From Collinsella sp. AK_207A (GTDB taxonomy: Bacteria > Actinomycetota > Coriobacteriia > Coriobacteriales > Coriobacteriaceae): a DNA stretch of 64,000 nt. The notes under the pieces were generated by a model. It ran no database searches and had not been told where the DNA came from. It saw nothing but the letters and a program-made list of their open reading frames with translations. The position numbers and the translations under genes are program-made. Numbering within the stretch: position 1 is the stretch's first letter; every line of letters starts with the position of its first letter. Positions 33,538-42,345 of the stretch are shown one piece after another. The stretch is from positions 1-64,000 of the forward strand of contig NZ_CABWID010000014.1 of the NCBI RefSeq assembly GCF_902501965.1, read 5' to 3'.

Positions 33538-34440
33538 ATGGTCAAGACGATGCCTAAACGTCGTCTCGAGAAGGTTGGACTCTCGGTCACGGGTGCGTGC
33601 GTCGCACTCGTGACCCTTGTCGTGCTCGCACTAATTTTCATGGTTGCGGGCAAGGGCATTTCCGCGTTCTTGAAGGACGGCGTCAATCCCGTTGAGTTCT
33701 TTACGGGTACCAAATGGGACCTGCAGAACACTAATGATGCCGGCATGCCCTTCACGGGCGCTCTGCCGCTCATCGTCACCTCCTTTACGGTGATGGTGCT
33801 GTCCACGCTCTTCGCGCTGCCGATCGCCATCGGCTCCGCGATTTTCGCCGTTGAGATCCACCCGGACTTCGGTCGTAAGGTCTTCCAGCCGTTGGTGGAG
33901 CTCCTGGTGGGTATTCCGTCCGTCGTGTTCGGCCTCATCGGCTTCCACGTGGTGGTCGCCGCGATGAAGCTCTTCTTCGGCGCGTCCACTGGTCTGGGCA
34001 TCCTGCCCGGTGCCATCGTGCTGGCCGTGATGATTCTGCCGACCATTACCACCTTCTCTATCGACGCGTTGCGCGCCGTGCCGGCGAGCTATCGTCAAGG
34101 TTCCCTCGCTCTCGGGTGCACGCGCTGGCAGACGATTTGGCACGTGGTGCTCTACGCCGCCCGTCCGTCGCTCATCACCGCGACCATCCTGGGCATGACC
34201 CGTGCCTTCGGTGAGACCCTCGCCGTGCGCATGGTCATCGGCGGTATCGAGGCGATGCCGCAGGGCCTGCTCTCGCCGGCCTCGACCATCACGACAACGC
34301 TGACCACCAGCATGGCCGTCTACGCGGACGGCACGCCCCAGGCTGACGTGCTCTGGGCCCTGGGCCTGCTGCTCATGGCCATGTCACTCGTGTTCATTCT
34401 GATCATCCATCTCATTGGAAAGGGGCCCCAACGTGCTTAA
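33538..34440 (+). CDS. pstC: Phosphate ABC transporter permease PstC
   Basis: This 300-residue inner-membrane permease has six transmembrane helices. The conserved EAA-like loop is 'ALRAVPASYRQGSLALGCTR', with 'TRAFGETLAVRMVIG' (the charged Arg/Glu translocation residues of Pst permeases) and 'VELLVGIPSVVFGLIGF'. It forms a heterodimer with PstA. Its stop overlaps the pstA GTG start by eight bases. Confidence 0.93.
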   Translation: MVKTMPKRRLEKVGLSVTGACVALVTLVVLALIFMVAGKGISAFLKDGVNPVEFFTGTKWDLQNTNDAGMPFTGALPLIVTSFTVMVLSTLFALPIAIGSAIFAVEIHPDFGRKVFQPLVELLVGIPSVVFGLIGFHVVVAAMKLFFGASTGLGILPGAIVLAVMILPTITTFSIDALRAVPASYRQGSLALGCTRWQTIWHVVLYAARPSLITATILGMTRAFGETLAVRMVIGGIEAMPQGLLSPASTITTTLTTSMAVYADGTPQADVLWALGLLLMAMSLVFILIIHLIGKGPQRA

Positions 34441-35446
34441 TCCCGTAGAATCCGTTTCTGGTGCAAACGGTGCCGCCGGCGTTGGCACGTCTGGCTCCGG
34501 CAGCGTTGGTTCCGTCTACGATCCGCGTGCCGAGCGTGCGCGCCGCGATGCCCTGCGTCGTCGCGCAATCGCCCAGGACAAGTTCGCGACCGGCGTGCTC
34601 ACGGTGATCATCGCGCTCGTGCTCGCTATCGTCGGTGCCATGGTGTTCTACATTCTCTTCGAGGGCGTGGGTACGCTCGTGCAGCCCGGTTTTCTTACCG
34701 AGCGCGCCCGTGCGAACGGCACGGCCGGCGGAGTTGCCTACCAGCTCTTCGACTCCTTCTTCCTGCTGGTGCTGACGCTGCTCATCTCCGTTCCCGTATC
34801 TCTTGGTGCGGCCGTCTTCCTTGTTGAGTACGCTCCGGATGGCCCGGTGAAGCGCATCGCCTCCACGGCTGTCGAGACGCTTTCCAGCCTGCCCTCCATC
34901 GTGGTCGGCATGTTCGGCTTCCTCGTCTTCTCCGTGGGCTTTGGCTGGAAGTACTCCATCATCTCCGGCGCCGTGGCGCTGACGATGTTCAACATCCCCA
35001 TCCTGGTGCGCGCCATTCAGCAGGCGCTCGAGGATGTTCCCCGCGCCCAGCGCGATGCGTGCCTTGCCATGGGTCTCACCCGCTGGGAGGCGACGGTCCA
35101 CGTGCTGATTCCGAGCGCCATGTCCGCGATCGTGACAGGCGTCGTGCTGTCCGCCGGCCGTGTCTTCGGCGAGGCCGCGGCCCTGCTCTTCACCTCCGGT
35201 ATGTCCAGCCCGGTGCGCCTGAATTTCCTCTCGCTGAACTTCAACAGCCCCAGCTGCGCTTGGAACATCTTCCGTCCCGGTGAGTCGCTCGCCGTGCACA
35301 TCTACAAGATCTACGGCGAGGGCAGTGCCGAGGCGCAGCAGATCGTGTGGGGTACCGCTGCTCTGCTGATGATTTGCGTGCTCATCTTCAACGTGGCGGC
35401 GCGCATCGCCGGTCGCGCGATTTCTAGAAAGGTTACGGGTCAGTAG
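34433..35446 (+). CDS. pstA: Phosphate ABC transporter permease PstA
   Basis: This 337-residue permease has a hydrophilic N-terminus of about 60 residues and then six helices. 'STAVETLSSLPSIVVGMFGF' and 'ALEDVPRAQRDACLAMGLTR' are the family blocks, and 'SAGRVFGEAAALLFTSGMS' carries the conserved Arg/Glu pair. GTG 34433 is chosen because GGAAAGGGG lies upstream and gives the 8-base overlap with pstC. The pstB ATG is two bases after the stop. Confidence 0.93.
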   Translation: MLNPVESVSGANGAAGVGTSGSGSVGSVYDPRAERARRDALRRRAIAQDKFATGVLTVIIALVLAIVGAMVFYILFEGVGTLVQPGFLTERARANGTAGGVAYQLFDSFFLLVLTLLISVPVSLGAAVFLVEYAPDGPVKRIASTAVETLSSLPSIVVGMFGFLVFSVGFGWKYSIISGAVALTMFNIPILVRAIQQALEDVPRAQRDACLAMGLTRWEATVHVLIPSAMSAIVTGVVLSAGRVFGEAAALLFTSGMSSPVRLNFLSLNFNSPSCAWNIFRPGESLAVHIYKIYGEGSAEAQQIVWGTAALLMICVLIFNVAARIAGRAISRKVTGQ

Positions 35447-35447
35447 C

Positions 35448-36287
35448 ATGAACGATTCCAAGCAGACCGCTGCCTCCGGCGCCGCCGTGGCCGATGCGTT
35501 CGCGAGCGAGCAGGCCGGCAGCAAGCTGGTCGAGAAGCCGGTCCTCTACACGCACAACGTCAACGTGTGGTACAACGACCACCACGCGCTGGACGACACG
35601 TCGCTCACGTTCAACAAGGGCGAGATTACCGCGCTCATCGGGCCTTCCGGCTGCGGCAAGTCCACGTTCCTGCGGTGCCTGAACCTCATGAACCGCGAGA
35701 TCGACGGCTGCCAGATCACCGGTGACATCATCTACCGCGATCACAACATCAATACGCCGGAAGAGGACCTCTACGAGCTGCGCCGGAGCATCGGTATGGT
35801 GTTCCAGCAGCCGAACCCGTTCCCCAAGAGCATCTACGAGAACATCGCCTTCGCCCCGCGTTGCCACGGTCTGCGCGACAAGGCGTCCCTCGACCAGCTC
35901 GTCGAGGAATCGCTCCGCGGTGCCGCGCTGTGGGACGAGGTCAAGGACAAGCTTAAGAAGAGCGCCCAGGATCTTTCCGGTGGCCAACAGCAGCGTCTGT
36001 GCATCGCGCGCGCCCTGGCCCTTAAGCCGGACGTCATCCTACTCGACGAGCCCTGCTCGGCCTTGGACCCGATTTCCACGCTGGCGATCGAGCAGCTGAT
36101 GACGAGCATCGCCGATGGTCGCGCCATCATCATCGTCACCCACAACATGGAGCAGGCCACGCGCGTGAGTAACCGCACCGCCTTCTTCTACATGGGCGAG
36201 ATGGTCGAGACCGGCGAGACCGAGCAGATCTTCAACGCGCCGCGCACCGAGAAGTTGCAGGACTACCTGAACGGCCGCTTCAGCTAA
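35448..36287 (+). CDS. pstB: Phosphate ABC transporter ATP-binding protein PstB
   Basis: This 279-residue ATPase of the Pst importer has Walker A '[15 protein letters not shown]', Q-loop '[19 protein letters not shown]' (diagnostic for PstB), signature '[15 protein letters not shown]', Walker B '[13 protein letters not shown]' and switch '[14 protein letters not shown]'. The operon ends here at a strong terminator; phoU, usually next, is absent from the window. Confidence 0.97.
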   Translation: MNDSKQTAASGAAVADAFASEQAGSKLVEKPVLYTHNVNVWYNDHHALDDTSLTFNKGEITALIGPSGCGKSTFLRCLNLMNREIDGCQITGDIIYRDHNINTPEEDLYELRRSIGMVFQQPNPFPKSIYENIAFAPRCHGLRDKASLDQLVEESLRGAALWDEVKDKLKKSAQDLSGGQQQRLCIARALALKPDVILLDEPCSALDPISTLAIEQLMTSIADGRAIIIVTHNMEQATRVSNRTAFFYMGEMVETGETEQIFNAPRTEKLQDYLNGRFS

Positions 36288-36314
36288 GTCTTTCCGGGCA
36301 TTCGCGAACCCTTT

Positions 36315-36378
36315 CACCGCACTATCGAACGACTCAACCTCCTTTTTGGTTTTAGTCTTTCGGTAGTGCGGTGTTTTG
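36315..36378 (+). terminator. Intrinsic terminator of the pst operon
   Basis: CACCGCACTA (36315-36324) pairs with TAGTGCGGTG (36364-36373), extended inside by CGA/TCG, and followed by TTTTGCG. The loop is long (about 30-40 bases) and T-rich. Confidence 0.7.
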
Positions 36379-36420
36379 CGTCCTGCTAGGATGGATAGCC
36401 GGTGAAAGGAGTGCTGAACC

Positions 36421-38238
36421 ATGGCTATTCTGCTGGGGTGCGACAGCGTGCATCTTGAATATCCCACCAAGCTCGTGCTGGGCGACGTGACGCTCGGCGT
36501 CTTCGAGGGCGACCGCGTGGGCATCGTGGGTCGCAATGGGGACGGCAAGTCCTCGCTGCTTCGCGTGCTCGCCGGCGTGCAGGAGCCGGATGCCGGCCGC
36601 GTGACGCGCACACGTGGCGTCGAGGTGGGGCTTCTCGGCCAGCGCGATCAGCTCTCGGATGACGAGACGGTGCACCATGCCGTGGTGGGGGATGCTCCCG
36701 AGTACGAATGGGCCGCGAGCCCGCGCATCCGCGAGGTGCTGGACGGGCTCATCGCCGATGTCCCCTGGGAAGGGCTCGTGGGCGAGCTTTCGGGCGGCCA
36801 GCGCCGACGGGTGGACCTGGCCCGGCTCCTCGTGGGCACTTGGGACGTGCTCGCGCTCGACGAGCCGACCAACCATCTGGACATGCGGACCATTAACTGG
36901 CTTGCCAACCACCTGAAGACCCGCTGGCAGCGTGGCCAGGGGGCGCTCCTGGTGGTGACCCACGACCGCTGGTTTCTCGACGAGGTGTGCGAGCGCATGT
37001 GGGAGGTCCATGACGGCGAGGTGGATCCCTTCGAGGGCGGCTATTCCGCCTATATCCTGCAGCGCGTTGAGCGCGACCGCCAGGCCGCCGTCATCGAAGA
37101 TCGGCGGCGCAACATGGCGCGCAAGGAGCTCGCGTGGCTGAGCCGGGGCGCTCAGGCGCGCAGCAGCAAGCCGCGGTTCCGCGTGGAGGCTGCGCGCGAC
37201 CTGATCGCCGACGTGCCGCCCGTGCGCAATGAGCTCGAGCTCAAGCGCTTGGCTGTTGCGCGACTTGGCAAGCAGGTCGTGGATGTCTTGGACGTCACGG
37301 CGGGCTACCAAAACGTCGACGGCGCTGCCGCCAGGCCCGTTTTGGATGATGTGACCTGGCTTATCGGCGCGGGCGACCGATTCGGTCTGCTCGGTGCCAA
37401 CGGCGCGGGCAAGACGACGCTCCTCGAGGTCGTTCAAGGCAAGCTCGCCCCCTCGCGTGGTCGGGTGAAGATCGGGCAGACCGTCCGCTTCGGCGTGCTC
37501 TCGCAGCAATTGGACGAGCTGCGTCCGCACGAGCAGGAGACGATTCGCGAGGTGCTCTCGGGCTTCAAGCGCGTCTATGTGGTGGACGGCAAGGAGACGA
37601 GCCCCGAGAAGCTCTGCGAGCGGCTGGGATTTACCACGCAGCAGCTCTGGAGCCGCATCTGCGACCTTTCGGGCGGCCAGAAGCGTCGCCTCTCGCTGCT
37701 GCTCACCATCTTGGCTGAGCCGAACGTGCTGATCTTGGACGAGCCGGGTAACGACCTGGATACGGATATGCTCGCCATCGTCGAGGACCTGCTCGATGGC
37801 TGGCCGGGCACGCTGATTCTCGTCACGCACGACCGCTTCCTGATGGAGCGCGTGACCGACCAGCAGTTCGCGCTCATCAACGGGCATCTGCGCCATGTGC
37901 CGGGCGGGGTGGACGAGTACCTGCGACTGGCAGAGCACGCCGGCGCGGTTGGGGACGATTCGCCTGCCGCGGCGCCGAGCAAGAAGCAGGCTCCTGCACA
38001 GCCGACGGGGCTCTCGAATGCCGAGCGTCAGCGGCTCAAGAAGGAGGTTTCCTCCATCGAGCGGCGACTTGCGAGCAAGCGCGAGCGGGCAGAGCAGCTC
38101 AAGGCGTCCATGGCCGAGGTTGATCCGACGGATTACCAAGCCCTCGAGGCGCGTCAGCAGGAGATCGATGCCGCGTTTGCGGAGGTCGACGAGCTCGAGA
38201 CGGCTTGGCTCGAGGCAAGCGAGCGGTTGGGGGAGTGA
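36421..38238 (+). CDS. ABC-F family ATPase (Uup-like)
   Basis: This 605-residue soluble protein has two fused ABC domains and no membrane segment. Domain 1: 'GRNGDGKSSLLRVL', 'LSGGQRRRVDLARLL', 'LALDEPTNHLDM'. Domain 2 (from about 285): 'GANGAGKTTLLEVV', 'LSGGQKRRLSLLLTI', 'LILDEPGNDLDTD'. An inter-domain linker (about 210-280) and a C-terminal coiled coil (about 530-605, 'SSIERRLASKRERAEQLKAS') match the Uup subgroup. ABC-F proteins act on the ribosome, in translation regulation or antibiotic protection; which applies here cannot be told by eye. GAAAGGAG is upstream. Confidence 0.9.
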   Translation: MAILLGCDSVHLEYPTKLVLGDVTLGVFEGDRVGIVGRNGDGKSSLLRVLAGVQEPDAGRVTRTRGVEVGLLGQRDQLSDDETVHHAVVGDAPEYEWAASPRIREVLDGLIADVPWEGLVGELSGGQRRRVDLARLLVGTWDVLALDEPTNHLDMRTINWLANHLKTRWQRGQGALLVVTHDRWFLDEVCERMWEVHDGEVDPFEGGYSAYILQRVERDRQAAVIEDRRRNMARKELAWLSRGAQARSSKPRFRVEAARDLIADVPPVRNELELKRLAVARLGKQVVDVLDVTAGYQNVDGAAARPVLDDVTWLIGAGDRFGLLGANGAGKTTLLEVVQGKLAPSRGRVKIGQTVRFGVLSQQLDELRPHEQETIREVLSGFKRVYVVDGKETSPEKLCERLGFTTQQLWSRICDLSGGQKRRLSLLLTILAEPNVLILDEPGNDLDTDMLAIVEDLLDGWPGTLILVTHDRFLMERVTDQQFALINGHLRHVPGGVDEYLRLAEHAGAVGDDSPAAAPSKKQAPAQPTGLSNAERQRLKKEVSSIERRLASKRERAEQLKASMAEVDPTDYQALEARQQEIDAAFAEVDELETAWLEASERLGE

Positions 38239-38321
38239 GGCCCGCAGGCGAACGGCGAAACGTGATAGCTCGTTTTGCTCGATCGGTCGTGCGGTGATGT
38301 ACGCGAAGGAGGGTGTCTGAG

Positions 38322-38654
38322 ATGGCGGACTCGGACCGCGAGGGCTTCTTTCAGCGGGTCTACAACATGGTGAAGCAGGTGCCGGAGGGGATGGTCGCCA
38401 CGTACGGGCAGATTGCGCGGTTGGTGGGTTCGCCGCACCGAGCCCGCTACGTCGGCTTCGCCTTGCACGTCAACCCGGAGCCCGGCGCCATTCCCTGTCA
38501 TCGCATCGTCTTTGCCGACGGGCGTTTGGCGGACGGGTTCGCATTTGGCGGGCCGGATGTCCAGCGCCATCTGCTTGAAGAGGAGGGCGTCTCCTTTCTG
38601 CCCGATGGTCGGGTCGACCTCAAGGAGTGCCGCTGGCCAGCGGGTACCGAGTAG
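38322..38654 (+). CDS. Short MGMT-fold protein (alkyltransferase-like) retaining the active Cys
   Basis: This 110-residue protein corresponds only to the DNA-binding/active-site domain of O6-alkylguanine-DNA alkyltransferase: 'FFQRVYNMVKQVPEGMVATY', 'GQIARLVGSPHRARYVGFAL', then 'GAIPCHRIVFADG'. True alkyltransferase-like (ATL) proteins replace the Cys by Trp or Ala; here the P-C-H-R motif with Cys is intact. It may be catalytic or an ATL-like lesion sensor. The start at ATG 38322 has GGAGG at correct distance, unlike the GTG at 38313. Confidence 0.85.
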   Translation: MADSDREGFFQRVYNMVKQVPEGMVATYGQIARLVGSPHRARYVGFALHVNPEPGAIPCHRIVFADGRLADGFAFGGPDVQRHLLEEEGVSFLPDGRVDLKECRWPAGTE

Positions 38655-38711
38655 GGTCGAGGGCCGCGGAAGGAAGAGCGGCATCCTCCCACATGCAAAC
38701 CGTCCCCGAAA

Positions 38712-38757
38712 CAGGAAAACGCCCGCAAGCCTAAGCCAGCGGGCGTTTTCCTGAAGT
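38712..38757. terminator. Bidirectional terminator hairpin after the MGMT-like gene
   Basis: CAGGAAAACGCCCGC (38712-38726) pairs perfectly over 15 bp with GCGGGCGTTTTCCTG (38739-38753) around a 12-base loop. The GTTTTC in each arm gives a T-tract in both directions. Confidence 0.7.
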
Positions 38758-38848
38758 ACACCGTTGATACGCACAGAGGGGAGGGATGCGTAACAAACTG
38801 GCAGCTGAAAGGCTTTTTCATCGCCTGTTGCCTTCCTGCTGTTGAGTT

Positions 38849-38876
38849 AACTATAGCAAACAATTAACCAAGGGCA
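38849..38876 (-). promoter_or_regulatory. Candidate minus-strand promoter ending at the 38.71-kb terminator
   Basis: On the minus strand, TTGCCC (38871-38876) and TATAGT (38849-38854) are 16 bases apart in an AT-rich stretch. A transcript from about 38842 would reach the terminator hairpin after about 130 bases. An ATG at 38821 with AGGAAGG upstream opens a frame that runs through the hairpin, so a non-coding product is likelier. Unproven. Confidence 0.35.
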
Positions 38877-38953
38877 ACTATGTGAATCTGCTCCATAGGG
38901 TCTTCACAAGTTAGCCTCAGCTGACCCAAGCTGCTGGAAACCCCGCGGGCGCA

Positions 38954-39805
38954 TCAGGCGGCCTCGCCAGCACCTTCTCCAGGCTCCAGGAACCGCTCGA
39001 CCAGCTCTCCGAAGGCGCCTTGATCGGATCGCGTGTCCAGCACCGCGTCGCAAAGGGGGCGAACGTCGTCCGTCACGTTGGCCACGCCCACGCCCAGCCC
39101 CGCAAGCTCGATCATCTGCGCATCGTTGGAGGCATCGCCCACGCCGATGGTCTCCTCGCGGGGGATGCCGAGCATCTTCGCCAGATGGAGGAGTCCCGTG
39201 CCCTTGTTCACGCCGGCGGGCATGAACTCGAGGTAGCGGGAGGAGGAGTAGGTGACGGAACCGCCCTTGGCGGCTACCTCGGGCTTCAGCTGCGCGCCCA
39301 GTTCCCGAAGCCCGGAGAAGTCATCGCTCATGTAGAGCAGCTTGACCACGTCGTCGCCGAGGAACGAGAGGTTCTTCTCGTCGGCGGGGTCAAAGTAGAC
39401 GATGCCGCTCAGCGTGGACAGGTAGCGCCGCTCGGATTCCGGCAGGTTGCAGACGTAGATGAGGCCGTCGGGCGCGTACACGTGCATGCAGTAGCCGTGC
39501 TCGCGCCCGAGCGCGTAGAGCTCCTCGGCGAGTTCGTGGTTGAGGGAGCAGGTGAGCAGCGGCTTGGGATCCCCGTAGCGGTTGATGAAGCCCCCGTTGA
39601 AGCTGATGACGTAGCCGCCTTCCATGAGCTTGGGATCCAGTTCGCGAATGCTCTCCATGATGGACGCGTAGGGGCGCCCGGAAGAGGGGACGAACAGCAC
39701 GCCCAGCTCGCGCATACGTCGAACAGCCCGCACGTTGACCTCGGGAATCTTGTGCTCGGTATCCAGGAACGTCTCGTCCATGTCGGATGCGACCAGTCGG
39801 TACAT
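38954..39805 (-). CDS. Cof-type HAD-superfamily phosphatase
   Basis: This 283-residue HAD phosphatase of the Cof/YbiV subclass has the nucleophile Asp in 'VASDMDETFLDTE' (residues about 5-17), motif II 'FVPSSGRPY', a C2-type cap (about 85-190) and the metal-binding 'GVGDASNDAQMIELAG' near the C-terminus. Such enzymes dephosphorylate sugar phosphates, nucleotides or cofactors; the substrate is open. The start is ATG 39805; a run of ten G lies 8-17 bases before it and doubles as the ribosome-site region, so its length could affect translation. Confidence 0.88.
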   Translation of the reverse strand: MYRLVASDMDETFLDTEHKIPEVNVRAVRRMRELGVLFVPSSGRPYASIMESIRELDPKLMEGGYVISFNGGFINRYGDPKPLLTCSLNHELAEELYALGREHGYCMHVYAPDGLIYVCNLPESERRYLSTLSGIVYFDPADEKNLSFLGDDVVKLLYMSDDFSGLRELGAQLKPEVAAKGGSVTYSSSRYLEFMPAGVNKGTGLLHLAKMLGIPREETIGVGDASNDAQMIELAGLGVGVANVTDDVRPLCDAVLDTRSDQGAFGELVERFLEPGEGAGEAA

Positions 39806-39858
39806 CGTCTGCGCCCCCCCCCCTCGCGGTGATTCGGTCAAATGGCGGCAAGCGGCCG

Positions 39859-40908
39859 CTAGTAGACCATGCCCATGGCCTCGCGGACCTCAGCGAGCGT
39901 GGCCTCGGCGATCTGGTTGGCGCGACGGTTGCCCTCATGCAGCACGTCCTTCACGTAGTCCAGGTCGTTCTCATAGGCGTGGCGACGCTCGCGGATCTCG
40001 GCGAAGCGGTTGTTCACGGCCTCGGTGACGTACTTCTTGAGCTGGCCCGAACCGCCCATGCCGATTTCCTCGGCGATTTCCACCTCGGAGCGCCCGGTGC
40101 AGATGGCGGCGGTGGAGAGCAGACCCGACACGCCGGGACGGTTCTCAGGATCGAAGGTGATCATGCGCTCGCCGTCGGTCTGGCTCTTCTTGATGCGCTT
40201 GGCCGTCTCCTCGGGCGTCATGGAGATGCTGATGGCGTTGCCATAGCTCTTGGACATCTTGCGGCCGTCCAGACCGGGCAGCAGCGGGGTCTCGGAGAGC
40301 AGGGCGTCCACCTCGGGGAAGACCTTGCCATAGCGGTTGTTGAACTTGCGTGCGATGAGACGCGTGAGCTCGATGTGGGGCAGCTGATCGCGGCCCACGG
40401 GGATCACGTTGCCCTTGCAGAAGAGGATGTCGCAGGCCTGGTGCACGGGATAGGTGAGCAAAAGGCCGGTGAGCTCGTGGCCCGAGGCCTCCATCTCAGC
40501 TTTCACCGTGGGATTGCGCTGGAGTTCCGCCTCGGAAACGAGCGAGAGGAAGGGGAGCATGAGCTGGTTGGCCGCGGGTACCGCTGAGTGCGCGTAGATC
40601 ATGGTCTTCTCGGGGTCGATGCCGCAGGCCAGGTAATCCATGATCATGTTGTAGACGTTGTCCTGGATGTGGTCGGTGGTGTCGCGGTCGGTGATCACCT
40701 GGTAGTCGGCGATGAGCACGTTGGTGCGCACGCCCAGGTTCTGCAGCTCCACGCGGCCCTTGATGGTGCCGAAGTAATGGCCCAGGTGCAGGCGCCCGGT
40801 GGGACGGTCGCCGGTGAGCATGGTGTAGCCCTCGGGATGGAGCGGCAGATCGGCGCGAATCTGGTCGCTGCGCTTCTGGGCGGTCTCGTAGCTGCGCTCG
40901 TTGGGCAT
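39859..40908 (-). CDS. trpS: Tryptophanyl-tRNA synthetase
   Basis: This 349-residue class I synthetase charges tRNA(Trp). It has the HIGH-type motif in 'RPTGRLHLGHYFG' (about 35-47), 'LIADYQVITDRD', the Trp-pocket block 'YPVHQACDILFCKGNVIPVG' and the KMSKS loop 'LDGRKMSKSYGNAI' (about 215). The C-terminal anticodon-binding helices end in 'EATLAEVREAMGMVY'. AAAGGAG precedes the ATG. No T-box is seen in the 54 bases upstream, so it is probably co-transcribed with the WecA-like gene. Confidence 0.96.
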   Translation of the reverse strand: MPNERSYETAQKRSDQIRADLPLHPEGYTMLTGDRPTGRLHLGHYFGTIKGRVELQNLGVRTNVLIADYQVITDRDTTDHIQDNVYNMIMDYLACGIDPEKTMIYAHSAVPAANQLMLPFLSLVSEAELQRNPTVKAEMEASGHELTGLLLTYPVHQACDILFCKGNVIPVGRDQLPHIELTRLIARKFNNRYGKVFPEVDALLSETPLLPGLDGRKMSKSYGNAISISMTPEETAKRIKKSQTDGERMITFDPENRPGVSGLLSTAAICTGRSEVEIAEEIGMGGSGQLKKYVTEAVNNRFAEIRERRHAYENDLDYVKDVLHEGNRRANQIAEATLAEVREAMGMVY

Positions 40909-40962
40909 GGGTACTCCTTTTCGTTTGAGCGGAATGCGGTGCGATGCGTGTGAAGCTGAGAA

Positions 40963-42249
40963 TCAGCTTGGGTTGGAATCCTGGCCGACGGAGGTCTTCT
41001 CGTTGGTCGAATCGCTTCGATGCTCCGGGGATTCATGATGCGGCAGGATCTTCGCCAGCAGCTCCTCGTGCTCCTCGTGGGCGGCGCGGGCCTCCTCGGC
41101 AAAGGCGGGGTTATCGGGCGTGACGATCTCGTCGCGGCGCGTCTTGGGGTTGTAGTGGTGGCGGAGCACCGGCTCGAAGAGGTGGAGCCGCAGGGCAAAG
41201 GCCACGGAGCAGGCCACGAGCGCGGCGAAGATCACCACGCGCCACCAGACCGTCACCTGGTTGATGGCGGCGGCGCCGGCGGAGAGGATCGCGCTCCACC
41301 CGTACATGAGCAGCACCGCCTGGCGCTGGTCGAACCCCTCCTGGATCAGGCGGTGGTGGATGTGACCCTTGTCGGCCTGGCCGATGCTCACGTGCGCCCG
41401 CTTGCGGCGGATGATGGCCGAGAACGTGTCGAGGATAGGCACGCCCGCCACGATGAGGGGCAGTGCGAGCGAGGTGAGGGCGGCGATGCGCGAGACGTTC
41501 AGCAGCGAGATGGAGCCGAGCGAGAAGCCGAGCAGGAGGGAGCCGGAATCTCCCAGGAAGATGCTCGCGGGGTTGAAGTTGTAGCGCAGGAAGGCGAGGC
41601 AGGAGCCGATGAGCGCGATGGAGAGCGCGGCGGCGTCCGAGCGGCCCGCCAGCACGGCGAACAGGAACATAGAGGCGCCCGCGATGGCGGAGATGCCGCA
41701 GGCGAGGCCGTCGAGGCCGTCGATGAGGTTGATGATGTTGGTGTATGCCACCAGGTAGATGACGGTGATGGGGTAGGCGAGCCAGCCGAGCTGGATCTCG
41801 GCGCCGGTACTGAAGGGGTTCACGATCACGTGGATGAGGAGGCCGCTCGCGGCGGCGACGCAGGCGGCGAGGAGCTGACCGGCGAGCTTCATCTTGGGCG
41901 AGAGCGAGACGATGTCGTCCACCGTGCCGGTGATGACGATCATGAGGAACGAGATGGCGAGCATGGGGTAGTTGATGGCCATGCTCGGGTGCGGCACAAG
42001 AGCGGAGGGCCAGTCCCAGAGTATGGTGCCGGCGACCTGCAGGATGCAGGCGACGGCGAGACCGGCGAACACAGCGAGCCCGCCCAGGCGGGGGATGGGG
42101 CGCTTGTTGATGCGGCGCTTGGAGGGGTAGTCCACCGCGTCGAGGCGGATCGCCAGGCGCTTGGCCAGGGGCGTGAGCAGCAACGTTGTTGCGAACGCCG
42201 CCGCCATGAGCCATATGTAGTGAACCGGAATGCCCACGTTCACCGCCAT
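40963..42249 (-). CDS. Undecaprenyl-phosphate GlcNAc-1-phosphate transferase (WecA/TagO-like)
   Basis: This 428-residue polyprenol-phosphate sugar-1-P transferase has about eleven membrane helices. Family motifs are present: 'RRINKRPIPRLGGLAVF', 'GTVDDIVSLSPKMKLAGQ' (catalytic Asp pair), 'TNIINLIDGLDGLACG' and 'FLGDSGSLLLGFSLG'. The cytoplasmic loop 'GQADKGHIHHRLIQ' carries the His motif of the WecA/TagO group. It would prime lipid-linked surface glycan or teichoic-type polymers, matching the polysaccharide locus from 47 kb. The C-terminal tail is long and charged. ATG 42249 (GGAG upstream) is preferred; the frame stays open into the repeat array. Confidence 0.88.
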   Translation of the reverse strand: MAVNVGIPVHYIWLMAAAFATTLLLTPLAKRLAIRLDAVDYPSKRRINKRPIPRLGGLAVFAGLAVACILQVAGTILWDWPSALVPHPSMAINYPMLAISFLMIVITGTVDDIVSLSPKMKLAGQLLAACVAAASGLLIHVIVNPFSTGAEIQLGWLAYPITVIYLVAYTNIINLIDGLDGLACGISAIAGASMFLFAVLAGRSDAAALSIALIGSCLAFLRYNFNPASIFLGDSGSLLLGFSLGSISLLNVSRIAALTSLALPLIVAGVPILDTFSAIIRRKRAHVSIGQADKGHIHHRLIQEGFDQRQAVLLMYGWSAILSAGAAAINQVTVWWRVVIFAALVACSVAFALRLHLFEPVLRHHYNPKTRRDEIVTPDNPAFAEEARAAHEEHEELLAKILPHHESPEHRSDSTNEKTSVGQDSNPS

Positions 42250-42345
42250 TCGCGCTCCGTTCGTACAAAACCCATTCATTTTACCTGCCGGGGTGTGATT
42301 GTGCGAGACGGGGACGGTGCCTGCATGAAAGGGACAGGGTGGCAG

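Noticed and set aside
38498-38863. 121-codon minus-strand frame with a fair ribosome site
   Set aside because: It runs straight through the 15-bp terminator hairpin and antisense to the MGMT-like gene. The product has no recognisable features.
40909-40962. T-box riboswitch in front of trpS
   Set aside because: Only 54 bases separate trpS from the upstream gene, too short for a T-box, and no TGGN-type box is present.
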